DNA from: Acidimicrobiales bacterium
GTDB lineage: Bacteria; Actinomycetota; Acidimicrobiia; Acidimicrobiales; UBA8592
DNA length: 62,138 bases
Direction: 5' to 3'
Assembly: GCA_030740795.1 (NCBI GenBank)
Contig: JASLWO010000061.1
Location: forward strand, 1-62,138
The position numbers and the translations under genes were made by a program. The first letter of the stretch is position 1, and each line of letters begins with the position of its first letter. Positions 1 through 8,655 of this stretch are shown piece after piece. Under the pieces are notes generated by a model that made no database searches, was not told the origin of the DNA, and saw only the letters and a list, made by a program, of their open reading frames with translations.

Positions 1-684
1 ATCCCAATTAGCAGACGTAAAGGTCAACGAACTGGTGACGGTTGCTTCCCCGGTATCGCCTGAACTGATGTCAATAACGACATTTGACGTAGGTTCAGCA
101 TCCAAAACCACGGTAAAGGTGTCCGTAGAACCCGTTTCAGCAACCTCGGTAGATCCACTAGACTCAGCAACCGTAAATCCAGCCGTATCATTGTCGCTTG
201 TGCTCACTGAAAGTGTTTTATCTGCAACAGAATCGTAATCATCATCTGATATTTCGTCAACGACGGAAATCGTCACGGTCGAAGTTTGCGAGCCATCAAC
301 CAGGTTGTCATCGCTACCAGTCACTGTAACCGTTTGCGGAGTATCCCAATTTGCGTTGGTAAACGTTGTTGTGGTCGGTGAGAGTGATATTTCATCTGAA
401 CTTCCATCGGAAACAGAAAATGTCACATCTGAGGTTGGTTGCGTATCCAGCACAATGGTGAAAGTGTCACTACTTCCAGATTCCGATACAGCAGTGTTTC
501 CGCTAGTTTCCGCAATTGTGAATCCTTCACCTTCAGCGAAAACCGCTGACTGGGTGAAAGCAACCGGCAAAGTAGCCAAAACAGTGAAAATTACAGCTCT
601 GATAGCCCACAGGGACCGCCTCTTAGAATTTCTTCTAAAACTTGATTTATGCGAGTTTCGCTGCATATTTCGAATTGGTTTCAT
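1..684 (-). CDS. Secreted Calx-beta-like repeat surface protein, N-terminal part, cut by window edge
   Basis: The open frame runs from an ATG at 684-682 to the first base of the window without a stop (228 codons), so the C-terminus lies outside. Residues 1-23 are rich in Arg/Ser/Lys, 24-47 are hydrophobic, and an AVFA site near residue 50 suggests Sec export with signal peptidase I cleavage. After that a unit of about 113 residues begins (GFTIAETSG...), carrying Asp/Ser/Thr-rich beta-strand patterns and FTNANWDTPQTVTVTG; a second copy begins with GFTVAESSG and repeats DTFTVVLDAEPTS and LTFTSANWD. This pattern is typical of Calx-beta/cadherin-like repeats in large marine surface or adhesion proteins, where acidic loops bind Ca2+. 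Function beyond adhesion or surface display cannot be said. Two plus-strand frames inside it are shadows. Confidence 0.8.
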   Translation of the reverse strand, partial: MKPIRNMQRNSHKSSFRRNSKRRSLWAIRAVIFTVLATLPVAFTQSAVFAEGEGFTIAETSGNTAVSESGSSDTFTIVLDTQPTSDVTFSVSDGSSDEISLSPTTTTFTNANWDTPQTVTVTGSDDNLVDGSQTSTVTISVVDEISDDDYDSVADKTLSVSTSDNDTAGFTVAESSGSTEVAETGSTDTFTVVLDAEPTSNVVIDISSGDTGEATVTSSLTFTSANWD

Positions 685-1012
685 AATCAATTAATCCTTG
701 CAAGGAATTGAATTGAATACAGTAACAATTATTACAACTAATTCAAGAGAAAAACTAGATAACAGCTAAATTCACTATTGATTTGGAAGGTAATAAAGAA
801 GTTGAATTCTTGTACGGCGAAAATCCTTGAATCCTTGACTCAACTATTACAAATAATTCCTTGAATCTGGTAGAAACTTTGGGTTCTCATAATTCGAAAA
901 TTTGTATTCCTATTTCGCAGCGATTTTTATCACATATAATCATTTTCGATACTTTCGTAGAAAAAGTCCCAGGGCTCTATTAAAAAAATTTAAGATAACT
1001 CAGTTAAATTAA
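685..1012. other. Divergent A+T-rich intergenic region
   Basis: About 330 bases between the start of the surface protein (minus) and the Lrp-type regulator (plus). Very A+T-rich with several TATAAT-like hexamers, so it probably holds the promoters of both genes. No open frame, RNA gene or strong terminator was seen. A short palindrome lies next to the regulator start (listed separately). Confidence 0.6.
996..1006. promoter_or_regulatory. Palindrome TAACTCAGTTA upstream of the Lrp-type gene
   Basis: A perfect 5-1-5 palindrome sits 7-52 bases before the possible starts of the Lrp/AsnC gene. Lrp-family proteins often autoregulate from A+T-rich palindromes close to their own promoter, so this is a candidate operator. 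In so A+T-rich a region it could be chance. Confidence 0.25.
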
Positions 1013-1054
1013 TTGAATATGAATGTAATTAAAATAAAAAATCGCTACAATCGC

Positions 1055-1756
1055 ATGATGGACGAATTAGACAAAGAAATCTTAATGCAACTTAAAGAAG
1101 ACTCTCGTAGGTCTGTGACGGAAATCTCTAAAGCTATTGGGAGAAGCCATTCAGCGACGCGAGTTCGCTTAGCAAACTTAATTGAATCTGAAGTAATTAG
1201 CCGCTTCACTATTGAGCTCGCAAACTATAAAGAAGAGATGATGCCTAAAGGTTTTGTTGACGTCGTTCTTCCAAATGGTGCGAAAGCTGATCGAATTGCA
1301 AGTGCTTTAGCTGATGTAGAAGAAGTAACTGATATATCCTTAGTGACCGGCAAATATAATTGCCAACTACTTATTCAATGTGAAGCAGTAGGCCGAATAC
1401 AACTAATAGCGGAAATGATTCAAGAACGATTGGGCTCGAAAGAAAGCCGGGTCAGAATTATCACTGGATCGATTCCCGGATATCCAAAAACCAAAACCCC
1501 AATTTTTTTCTCACATTTAACTGAAGTTGATTCACAGGATGAAGAAAGTGAACTTACTGCCGAAGTGCCTTTTGACGAATCGAGAATATCTTCAGAGGAA
1601 AATGTAAGTTCAGACTCGCCAAGCGATAACGAAGACACTGAAATACTCGAAAAGGTTGATTCTGAAAATGCAACTGATTCTGACTTTTTAGTTTGGACTT
1701 TCCAATCTCACGAAGAAAAGATCGTGAAAGAAGTCCGACCTGTTATTGGAGCTTAA
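1055..1756 (+). CDS. Lrp/AsnC-family transcriptional regulator with acidic C-terminal tail
   Basis: The N-terminus (MMDELDKEILMQLKEDSRRS) and the following helix-turn-helix (about residues 20-45, with IGRSHSATRVRLANL) match the Lrp/AsnC DNA-binding domain, followed by an alpha/beta ligand-sensing (RAM) domain to about residue 150. The usual family length is 150-165 residues. This protein is 233 long because a tail of about 70 residues, dominated by Glu, Asp and Ser, is added. No clear ribosome site precedes any candidate start; I chose the ATG pair at 1055/1058 because it fits the family N-terminus, while TTG 1013 and ATG 1019 are in-frame alternatives. It is divergent from the surface-protein gene and might regulate it or the minus-strand amidohydrolase downstream. 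Effector unknown. Confidence 0.85.
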   Translation: MMDELDKEILMQLKEDSRRSVTEISKAIGRSHSATRVRLANLIESEVISRFTIELANYKEEMMPKGFVDVVLPNGAKADRIASALADVEEVTDISLVTGKYNCQLLIQCEAVGRIQLIAEMIQERLGSKESRVRIITGSIPGYPKTKTPIFFSHLTEVDSQDEESELTAEVPFDESRISSEENVSSDSPSDNEDTEILEKVDSENATDSDFLVWTFQSHEEKIVKEVRPVIGA

Positions 1757-1775
1757 GGGGTAGTAGTCGGCGGCT

Positions 1776-3167
1776 TTATTTCTCTGTGAGCCTAGATTGG
1801 ATTCCTGCTCGCTTAAATAATGCACGAGCGGCAGTTTCCGCTTCAGCGAGAAGACTCTGTTCATCAATATTTGAAAGTTTCGCATCTTCAATCAATAATT
1901 CGCCGTCAACAATGACGTGCCTTACTTGAGCAGGTGATGAACAGAAAACTAATGCGCTAGGAATGCTATGTACTGGGCTTGAAAAAACGGTTTCAAGGTC
2001 AACAACGACTAAATCGGCTTTCAATCCTTTGCTGATGCTTCCTATCTCATCGGATTTTCCAAATGCAACAGCTCCGCCCGTGCATGCCATTCGTAAAGCA
2101 TCTTCTGGTTGTAGTGCCATTGGGTCAAGGTTGTGAACTTTCTGTAACAGGACAGTCGATTTAAGGACTTCGAACATGTCCTGCCTGTTGTTGCTTCCTG
2201 GACCGTCGCTCGCTAAAGCAACCGGAATATCTTTCGAAAGCATGTCAAGAATGCGTGGCACTCCCGAAGCTAAGTACATGTTGCTTACTGGACAGTGGAC
2301 CACCACTGCATTCTTCTTTGCAATTAATTCTATTTCTTGATCGTCTAGCCAAACACTATGAACTAATTGTGTATCGGGGCCTAGAAGACCCAGGTGATCA
2401 AGCCATTCAACATGTCGCATGCCTCTCTCTTCTAAACTCATCTCAACTTCAATTTGTGTTTCAGCACAGTGAATATGAGTCCCCCCGCCCCAAGAACGTG
2501 ACTCTTGAACAGTTGCGGTCATGGCTTTATCGCTACAGCCCCATGGGATCAGAGGAGCGAGCTCAACCCTGATTCGATCATTATTTAATCCATGCCACTT
2601 TCTCCGTATTCTCTGGGTTCTGTCAATAACTTGTTCCGAAGTCTCAGTTAAGGAAGGTTCATAGTTGCGGTCTGCCCATCCCCTAGCTAAAAGAAAGCGA
2701 ATTCCAAGCTCGTCAGCGGCAGAACAAATTGCATCATCAATCTTTTCGTCAATATGTATGTACTGATGATCAATAATCGAAGTAGCACCGGACCGGAGGT
2801 TCTCTATCATCCCTACTTTCGCAGCAAGTTCAGCTGTGGACGCATCTAGATGAACAGCTCCTGGCCAGATACATTCCTTTAACCAATCAATGAGGGATTT
2901 ATCATCAGCTAACCCTCTAAAGAACGTTTGAAAAAGGTGAGTATGAGCATTAATCATTCCGGGGATAGTTACGGAACCAGATGCATCAATAATTTTTGCT
3001 GCCTGTCGCCTTATTTCCTTAGGCGGATCACCAGGCCCAACTCCGCTTATATTCTCACCATCTATACTGATCCATCCAGGGTCAAATATCGTAAAATCGT
3101 TATCAACCGTAACGACTGCCGTATTGACAATCAAAAGCTTCGTTTCTGAAACCTTTCCAGTAGTCAC
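1776..3167 (-). CDS. Amidohydrolase of the aminohydrolase type (AtzB/8-oxoguanine deaminase-like)
   Basis: A 463-residue metal-dependent TIM-barrel hydrolase. The N-terminal beta-sandwich is followed by the metal motif N-A-H75-T-H77, then H231-I-H233-C-A-E, H291-C-P-V-S-N and the catalytic Asp in ALASD321GPGSNN, all characteristic of the subgroup that deaminates or dehalogenates N-heterocycles (8-oxoguanine deaminase, AtzB/TrzN, S-adenosylhomocysteine deaminase). Expected reaction: hydrolytic removal of an amino or similar group from a purine, pyrimidine or triazine-like ring in the cytosol. The substrate cannot be fixed from sequence. It lies one base downstream of the stop of the luciferase-like oxidoreductase 3169-4200 on the same strand, so the two are probably co-transcribed. 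Confidence 0.8.
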   Translation of the reverse strand: MTTGKVSETKLLIVNTAVVTVDNDFTIFDPGWISIDGENISGVGPGDPPKEIRRQAAKIIDASGSVTIPGMINAHTHLFQTFFRGLADDKSLIDWLKECIWPGAVHLDASTAELAAKVGMIENLRSGATSIIDHQYIHIDEKIDDAICSAADELGIRFLLARGWADRNYEPSLTETSEQVIDRTQRIRRKWHGLNNDRIRVELAPLIPWGCSDKAMTATVQESRSWGGGTHIHCAETQIEVEMSLEERGMRHVEWLDHLGLLGPDTQLVHSVWLDDQEIELIAKKNAVVVHCPVSNMYLASGVPRILDMLSKDIPVALASDGPGSNNRQDMFEVLKSTVLLQKVHNLDPMALQPEDALRMACTGGAVAFGKSDEIGSISKGLKADLVVVDLETVFSSPVHSIPSALVFCSSPAQVRHVIVDGELLIEDAKLSNIDEQSLLAEAETAARALFKRAGIQSRLTEK

Positions 3168-3168
3168 C

Positions 3169-4200
3169 TTAATTCCCTAATTCCCAATTAGAGAAAGCGT
3201 CAATAACTGGCTCTATCTTGTCCATGATTGGGTAAAGAATAGGACAGGTTACTCCTGCTTCTATGTATTCTGAAACTTTGTCACGGCATTCCTGAGACGT
3301 CCCCACTGCCATCAACTTCCGAACTAATTCATCTGGAATTAAATGCGCAGCTTTTTGATAATCTTCCTCTCGAGCGGGCCACCCAACGACTTCTTGTACT
3401 CTTTCTACGAGTTCAGGGTCCGCACCCGAAGCTTTCATGATATGAGGTTCTGTACCCAGGTAATACGCCACTAAAGATTTACCAGTAATAATTGCTAAAT
3501 CAGGATCTTCGTCAGATAGCGAACATGCTAACAATTCTGGCCGGTCAATCTCCTCAAGTGTTTTGCCTTGTCTTTCGGCTCCGATTTCGACTTGCCCAAC
3601 TGCATCTTTAATATATTCCGTCGATACGACGTAGTTAAGCACAGGGCCATCGCAAATTTCGCCACTTAATTGCAGCATTTTAGGTCCCGTAGCTCCAATA
3701 TATATTGGAATATTTCTAGGTTCGGTGGAACCATATGCTACATCTAATCTAACCCTGTCGAGTTGGACAAATTCCCCTTCGTAGCTCACTTCTTCCATAG
3801 TGAATAGTTCTCTGACAGCTTCAATGTTTTCTCTCATCGCTTTTAAGGGAGATCTCCGGTTTGCTCCAACTCTTGAAGCTATCGGCTCCCACCATGCCCC
3901 TAGCCCCAACATGACTCTGCTTTCCCCTTCGGGCGTAAGTCCTCCTAGCTCCCACATTGTGCTCCATGTAGCTGCTATAACTGCTGGGTTTCTCGTGTAT
4001 ATAGGTAGAACTCCACTACCGATCTTTATCTTCTTGGTTTCTGTTAGCAATGCACTCATCAGCACCACACAATCACGCGCCAAACGAGTATCAGCCTGCC
4101 AGATTTCTGAGAATCCCTTTTCTTCAGCATACTTAGCTATCTCAAGTTCATAGCGTATGTCATGTTTGTCTTGAAGGTAAAGACCCATTCTTTGCGCCAT
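3169..4200 (-). CDS. LLM-class (F420-type) oxidoreductase
   Basis: About 343 residues with the luciferase-like TIM-barrel pattern: an N-terminal strand (MGLYLQD), [17 protein letters not shown], the [15 protein letters not shown] strand with the position-specific loop, [11 protein letters not shown] and [15 protein letters not shown] near residue 180. [11 protein letters not shown] is typical of F420-dependent members related to methylene-tetrahydromethanopterin reductase. Upstream in-frame starts exist at 4221 and a downstream one at 4188; none has a convincing ribosome site, so the start is uncertain. It is transcribed towards the amidohydrolase with one base between them, which suggests a shared substrate pathway. 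Substrate unknown. Confidence 0.8.
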   Translation of the reverse strand: MAQRMGLYLQDKHDIRYELEIAKYAEEKGFSEIWQADTRLARDCVVLMSALLTETKKIKIGSGVLPIYTRNPAVIAATWSTMWELGGLTPEGESRVMLGLGAWWEPIASRVGANRRSPLKAMRENIEAVRELFTMEEVSYEGEFVQLDRVRLDVAYGSTEPRNIPIYIGATGPKMLQLSGEICDGPVLNYVVSTEYIKDAVGQVEIGAERQGKTLEEIDRPELLACSLSDEDPDLAIITGKSLVAYYLGTEPHIMKASGADPELVERVQEVVGWPAREEDYQKAAHLIPDELVRKLMAVGTSQECRDKVSEYIEAGVTCPILYPIMDKIEPVIDAFSNWELGN

Positions 4201-4284
4201 GGCTTGACTGTACATGCACATCGGGCCGGTGCAAGTCTTTCCTAATTTTCTTAATTATGTCATCCAATGCGTTATTGTCTGAGA

Positions 4285-4866
4285 ATGCAGATCCTTTTAG
4301 TTGATGGTTTTTACAGTCAGGACGAAATCCCAGCACTCGTAAAAAGAGCACTAGAGAATCGTGGGCATGACGTGATGGTCCTCAATCTTATAGATGAAGG
4401 ATTCGATGCATTCATGAGCGATCAGGAAAGACTCGCTTATCACGAAGTAGCGAACCTAATTACAAATCCTCAACAGCAGTCCGCTAAAATTCTGAAAGAG
4501 GTTGACGCTTTATTCATCTGCTACCCAATGGTAGAAGGATTATTTCCTCCGCACGTGAAAAGTTGGTTTGAGCGTGTCTTCATTCCAGGGATTTCCTTTG
4601 TTTTCTCCCCAAAAGGAAGAGTCAAAAGAGCTCTCAAGAATCTCCGAAAGATTGCTATTGTTTCTTTTTCTGACTCTGGGCAATCTCCCCTCCGTAGACG
4701 TACTGACCCGAACCGTTCCCTTTTGAGAGCTATTCGCATGAACTCTCATCTCCTCTGCCGCAGCCATCTTCTTCATCTTCAAAACACAGGAAACCTAAAT
4801 GAACAAATCGCCAATGGAATAGATCTAATAGCCGCCAATGATTTCCATTCCAAGGAAGAAGTCTGA
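4285..4866 (+). CDS. Flavodoxin-like NAD(P)H quinone oxidoreductase
   Basis: A 193-residue protein of the flavodoxin_2 (NQO1/MdaB-like) fold. It starts with the strand MQILLVDGF, has the linker RALENRGHDVMVLNL and the central FICYPMVEGLFPPHVKSWFERVFIPG segment, which corresponds to the family's FMN/quinone-binding region before a dimer-interface helix. Expected role is two-electron reduction of quinones or similar compounds by NAD(P)H with FMN or FAD. ATG 4267 is an alternative start in frame. The last 42 bases overlap the end of a second flavodoxin-like gene on the other strand (4825-5325), an unusual tail-to-tail pairing. Confidence 0.7.
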   Translation: MQILLVDGFYSQDEIPALVKRALENRGHDVMVLNLIDEGFDAFMSDQERLAYHEVANLITNPQQQSAKILKEVDALFICYPMVEGLFPPHVKSWFERVFIPGISFVFSPKGRVKRALKNLRKIAIVSFSDSGQSPLRRRTDPNRSLLRAIRMNSHLLCRSHLLHLQNTGNLNEQIANGIDLIAANDFHSKEEV

Positions 4867-5325
4867 AATATCATCTAGGAAAATCCTAAGTGCTTCTGGA
4901 CTCTGCCTATCAATCTTGTAGAGAGAAAGCCAGTGGCAATCAGCCCCTTTTTTGCATAAAGGCAGGAGTTCTCTTTCCGTATAAATCTTCCCCCACTCCC
5001 CTTGAATAGAATTGACGAGTTTGCTTGACCCATGGGTTGTTACAGAAATAACCCTTTGCGCATTTGAAAGAAGTCCTTGGTTCCGGAGAAGGAATTCTTG
5101 GATCCATTGTAAGAGAGATGCTGGGTACCCTCCCCACCAAGTGGGATAAATGAAAACAACTAAGTCAGGTTTGTCTAAATCTAAATTTAATGGAACTCCG
5201 CCCTTCCCTACACGAACTAATGTGACCTTGCTACCAGACTGCTCCAAGGAGCTCATAGCTACCTGCAAAATAGCTTCACTGAAACTCTCGTAGCTTGGGT
5301 GTGACTGGACGATAAGGGCTTTCAT
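4825..5325 (-). CDS. Flavodoxin-like (NAD(P)H dehydrogenase-type) flavoprotein
   Basis: A 166-residue protein starting MKALIVQSHPSYESFS, where the HPxxxSFS motif is the FMN/FAD phosphate loop of the NQO family. VVFIYPTWWGGYPASLLQWIQEFL is the typical second flavin-contact loop followed by a helix. This one carries the canonical motif more clearly than its convergent neighbour at 4285-4866. A cytosolic NAD(P)H-dependent reductase is expected, with quinone, nitro or azo substrates possible. It overlaps the neighbour's 3' end by 42 bases on the opposite strand. Confidence 0.75.
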   Translation of the reverse strand: MKALIVQSHPSYESFSEAILQVAMSSLEQSGSKVTLVRVGKGGVPLNLDLDKPDLVVFIYPTWWGGYPASLLQWIQEFLLRNQGLLSNAQRVISVTTHGSSKLVNSIQGEWGKIYTERELLPLCKKGADCHWLSLYKIDRQSPEALRIFLDDISDFFLGMEIIGGY

Positions 5326-5366
5326 AGCACGATCATGTCTTAACGATCCTTGTCAGGAAATTATTT

Positions 5367-6518
5367 CTAAATATTAGGAAGGACGTCTTCAGACAATCGA
5401 TGAAGTTGATCCTCTACTTTTGAATAATTGTCGCCTGGCATTGCTGGGAAAAGAACTAGGTTCTCCACTCCTCCGAGGTGATCGCTATACCAGTTAATTT
5501 GTTCCGCAACATCATCTGCCGAGCCCACTAACCAAACTTTATTTTCAATAGATTCTTCCAGCGTGGGTATTAACCCAGATTGCGCAGGTCCCCCATCGGG
5601 TCCTATATAACCTTTACTCCATCCATATGGTCCAAGAAATTTCCACATTTCGTCATGGCCATTGCGGACAGAATCAATAGCTGCTTCGTGAGTATCTTCA
5701 ACACATGTGCATACAACAAGAGTTCGCTTCTCCCCTGGTTTGAGACTTACGCCATGAGTTTCCTGATAAATAGTCGCGTAACGATCCCAATATTGTTTCA
5801 TAAAGTCAAAGTGCTTTAGCCACATAACACCGCCCCAACCCTTTTTCGGAACGACTTCAAGAGTTGGGGGTGATGTTATCGCTTGCCAAGTTTCGTATGG
5901 GTATAACGGGCGTGGCACAAGTGTTAATTCTTCTACGAAGCCACCACGATCTGGGATTCCGGGGACTGGAAATGTGTAAATCTCGCCTTTGAAACTGAAA
6001 GTTTCATTGTCTAAAGCCATTCTCACAACTTCTACAGCCTCGTCGAATTGTTTCCGGTTAAATTCGTCAGCTGAGGAACTATCGGGATTATCGTATGAAC
6101 CTATTTGGGACCCAAAATTTTCAGACTCTCTGGGAACTGTCCCTCTACCGATGCCAAGTGCGCTTCGGCCACCTGAGACGTTGTGGAGGGTAGCAAAATC
6201 TTCAGCGAGCTTCAACGGATGCCATTGTCCAACCACATTGAACATCATGCCAATCTGAATTCTCTCAGTCCTTTCGGCAAGGACCGCTCCCAGCATCATT
6301 CCATTTGGAACAACCTCATATCCTTCATATTGAAAGTGGTGTTCTGTAAGCCAGTATGAGTCAAAACCCAATTTGTCAGACAGAACCCCCATATCCAGAA
6401 TTCTCTCAGTTGCGTGCCAAATTTCTTTCGGACCATATCTTCTATCAGTGGGAGCAGGGGGACCAGCTCCTGCATCATCCATTTCGACTCCGCCAAATAG
6501 AAAAATTCCTGTCTTCAT
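5367..6518 (-). CDS. Bacterial luciferase-like flavin monooxygenase
   Basis: A 383-residue LLM-class protein. It begins MKTGIFLFGGVEMDD and carries the FDSYWLTEHHFQ motif that marks the LuxA-like flavin-dependent branch, unlike the other LLM proteins here that look like F420 types. Further signatures are IQIGMMFNVVGQWHPLKLAED, the ALGIGRGTVPRE loop and a C-terminal VWLVGSADDVAEQI segment. Expected activity: FMNH2-dependent monooxygenation or related chemistry. A small ABM-fold gene (6570-6860) lies just upstream on the same strand, 51 bases away, and could be its partner. Confidence 0.8.
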   Translation of the reverse strand: MKTGIFLFGGVEMDDAGAGPPAPTDRRYGPKEIWHATERILDMGVLSDKLGFDSYWLTEHHFQYEGYEVVPNGMMLGAVLAERTERIQIGMMFNVVGQWHPLKLAEDFATLHNVSGGRSALGIGRGTVPRESENFGSQIGSYDNPDSSSADEFNRKQFDEAVEVVRMALDNETFSFKGEIYTFPVPGIPDRGGFVEELTLVPRPLYPYETWQAITSPPTLEVVPKKGWGGVMWLKHFDFMKQYWDRYATIYQETHGVSLKPGEKRTLVVCTCVEDTHEAAIDSVRNGHDEMWKFLGPYGWSKGYIGPDGGPAQSGLIPTLEESIENKVWLVGSADDVAEQINWYSDHLGGVENLVLFPAMPGDNYSKVEDQLHRLSEDVLPNI

Positions 6519-6569
6519 GTTCCTACCTCTACTAACTAACCATACTCAACAAGCCTGCATTAACTCTAA

Positions 6570-6860
6570 TCAACGATCCCTTACTACACGGAATTCTCTC
6601 ATCATCGGTTCTATAAGAAATTCACCCATCCCTTCATCAACTTTTGAAATTTGAGCGGGAGTAATAGCTGCCCACGATGCTTTATCTTCCCACCAGATTA
6701 CGGCATGTAGTTCGTCTTCATTTTCTGTTGAGTGCCATAACTCTTTCCTAATGAAACCCTTTTGCGCTGACAAAAAACTAGTCCACACTTCATTATCCAA
6801 CGATTCCCACTCTTCTCTCTTATCTGAAGGAACAATGAACGTCAGAAACTCAATAACCAT
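6570..6860 (-). CDS. Small ABM-fold protein (TIGR03792-like)
   Basis: A 96-residue protein beginning MVIEFLTFIVPSDKREEW, with QKGFIRKELW and ELHAVIWWEDKASWAAI. The pattern matches the TIGR03792 family of small antibiotic-biosynthesis-monooxygenase-like (dimeric alpha-beta barrel) proteins. No biochemical role is established for the family; many ABM-fold proteins act as cofactor-free oxygenases or haem- or substrate-binding partners. It lies directly upstream of the flavin monooxygenase 5367-6518 on the same strand. Confidence 0.65.
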   Translation of the reverse strand: MVIEFLTFIVPSDKREEWESLDNEVWTSFLSAQKGFIRKELWHSTENEDELHAVIWWEDKASWAAITPAQISKVDEGMGEFLIEPMMREFRVVRDR

Positions 6861-7003
6861 ACAAGAAGGCTAGCTTATGAGATAGACCAAAGACCGCATT
6901 CGGTTCAAACCAAAAAAACTTCGTCTACCTCCTCCTAAGTTCGCTAAATGTATGAAGACGATGTATTGTTTCGTTGGTTGAGAATAGTTTAAGGAAGCAC
7001 TTC

Positions 7004-7750
7004 ATGACTGATAACAACGACGCAGCTTTAACGTTTGATGACATAGGGATGATTTTTCCCGACGGAACTGAAACCTTACAAAATATCTCTTTTCCCATAA
7101 TTAAAGGCGAGTTTGTGACTGTGGTCGGACCTTCTGGATGCGGAAAATCAACGCTGCTAAAAATCGCCTCGGGTCTTTTAGAACCAACTGCCGGGACGGT
7201 GAAAGTTGACCGTGACCGTTTAGGATACGTTTTTCAAGACGCAACCTTGCTTCCTTGGAGAAATGTGACGCAAAATATTGAACTCTTTTGCGAACTCCAT
7301 GGAATGCCTAAAGATGAGCGACGAGAACTAGCAGAAGCAGCTATTGAACTTGTAGGGCTAAATGGCTTTGAAAACCACTACCCTAAATCTCTATCTGGCG
7401 GAATGAAAATGCGGGCATCCTTGGCGCGAACCTTAACTTTAAAGCCGCCTCTCTTCCTATTCGACGAACCATTTGGTGCAGTTGATGAAATCACCCGTGA
7501 ACATCTCAACGAAGAGACGCAGCAACTTTTTCTCCAAGAAGGCTTCGCTGGATTGTTTATTACTCACTCAATCACTGAAGCAGTATTCATGTCTACAAAA
7601 GTCCTCGTCATGTCGGCACGACCCGGTAACATCGTAGCGGAGTTCGATATACCATTTGATTACCCGAGGAAACCAGATTTACGATTCGATGCTGAATTCG
7701 CAAGGATCTGTGGAGAAGTATCCAAAGAACTACGAGGAGGCCACTCATGA
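7004..7750 (+). CDS. ABC transporter ATPase (SsuB/TauB/ThiZ type)
   Basis: A 248-residue nucleotide-binding subunit: Walker A GPSGCGKST, Q-loop VFQDATLLPWRNV, signature LSGGMKMRASLARTL, Walker B LFLFDEPFGAVDE and H-loop ITHSITEAV. The LPWRNV and SGGMKMR patterns are those of the nitrate/sulfonate/taurine/hydroxymethylpyrimidine importer family. ATG 7004 is preferred to the in-frame start at 6974 because AAGGAAG (6991-6997) precedes it at good spacing. The ATPase stop overlaps the permease start (ATGA, 7747-7750), so the two are translationally coupled. No binding protein of the matching family is in the window. Confidence 0.9.
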   Translation: MTDNNDAALTFDDIGMIFPDGTETLQNISFPIIKGEFVTVVGPSGCGKSTLLKIASGLLEPTAGTVKVDRDRLGYVFQDATLLPWRNVTQNIELFCELHGMPKDERRELAEAAIELVGLNGFENHYPKSLSGGMKMRASLARTLTLKPPLFLFDEPFGAVDEITREHLNEETQQLFLQEGFAGLFITHSITEAVFMSTKVLVMSARPGNIVAEFDIPFDYPRKPDLRFDAEFARICGEVSKELRGGHS

Positions 7751-8604
7751 ACGATGCAGATGCTTCTGAGACAATTAAACCAAAAACCGCAGATGGTAGA
7801 AGCAAAATACGTTCAGCTGCTCTGAATATAATTCCACCGTTCCTTTTCGGCTCCCTCATAATTGGAGGCTGGTATTTCATCTCTTATGTAATGCTGGCCG
7901 AGAATCGCAGATTCCTTTTGAGACCACCAGACAAAGTCGTCACTGAGGGATTCCTTGATTGGGGAGGGACCGGAGGAATGGCGGAGATGTTGCAATCATT
8001 GTGGTCCTCCACGAAAGTTGCGGGCATCGGTCTTTTCTGTGCGATTCTCCTTGGCCTGTTCCTCGCCGTTCTTATGAGTCAAGCCATCACAGTTGAGAAA
8101 GCGCTCTTCCCTTTTCTTGTTACTCTTCAAGCCATACCCATTCTTGCCATTGTCCCCCTAATTTCTTTCTGGTGGGGAACTGGTCAAACTTCAAGAGTGG
8201 TTGTCTGCATAATAATTTCTTTATTCCCCATCATCGTAAATACGCTGTTTGGATTGCAGTCAGCTGAACGGGGAATGCACGACTTATTTACCCTTCATCA
8301 CGCTAACCGTCTTACAAGACTCAGGAAACTGATGTTTCCAGCGGCCCTCCCCGCCATGTTCGCTGGGCTTCGAATCTCGGCTGGACTTTCTGTCATCGGA
8401 GCCATCGTTGGAGATTTTTTCTTTGGACGTGGAGAAGTCGGGTTAGGTCAACTTATAAAACGCTTTGCTAGCCGCCTCCAGGGAGAAGAACTCTTAACAT
8501 CAGTAATTCTCTCATCCCTTCTCGGTGTTTCTGTCTTCCTTCTCTTTACCTGGATTCAGAATAAAGCTATTGGGAAATGGTCGGATCGCGCTGGATTAGT
8601 ATAA
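7747..8604 (+). CDS. ABC transporter permease (SsuC/ThiX type)
   Basis: A 285-residue integral membrane subunit with about six transmembrane segments: a first helix at about residues 28-48, then VAGIGLFCAILLGLFLAVL, LFPFLVTLQAIPILAIVPLISFWWG, a helix with VVVCIIISLFPIIVNTLFG, and a last pair near the C-terminus. RLRKLMFPAALPAMFAGLRI is the EAA coupling loop that contacts the ATPase (LPAMFAGLRI is typical of the BPD_transp_1 SsuC family). Together with 7004-7750 it should form the inner-membrane part of an importer. The ligand is unknown; flanking amidohydrolases suggest a nitrogen heterocycle, as an inference only. Confidence 0.9.
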   Translation: MNDADASETIKPKTADGRSKIRSAALNIIPPFLFGSLIIGGWYFISYVMLAENRRFLLRPPDKVVTEGFLDWGGTGGMAEMLQSLWSSTKVAGIGLFCAILLGLFLAVLMSQAITVEKALFPFLVTLQAIPILAIVPLISFWWGTGQTSRVVVCIIISLFPIIVNTLFGLQSAERGMHDLFTLHHANRLTRLRKLMFPAALPAMFAGLRISAGLSVIGAIVGDFFFGRGEVGLGQLIKRFASRLQGEELLTSVILSSLLGVSVFLLFTWIQNKAIGKWSDRAGLV

Positions 8605-8655
8605 AGCTCTTTTTATAGCTGCAAATCCAAACGGTTGTCACACAACGTCCACTCT

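Noticed and set aside
35-694. Plus-strand open frames at the left edge
   Set aside because: They are shadows of the minus-strand repeat protein, which has an export signal and repeated units; the plus-strand translations show no domain pattern.
6861-7003. TPP riboswitch ahead of the ABC transporter genes
   Set aside because: The transporter family includes ThiZ-type members, but the conserved thi-box sequences were not found in the leader.
8605-8655. Terminator between the permease and the convergent LLM gene
   Set aside because: Only a short AGCT/AGCT pair is visible; the stem is too short to call a Rho-independent terminator.
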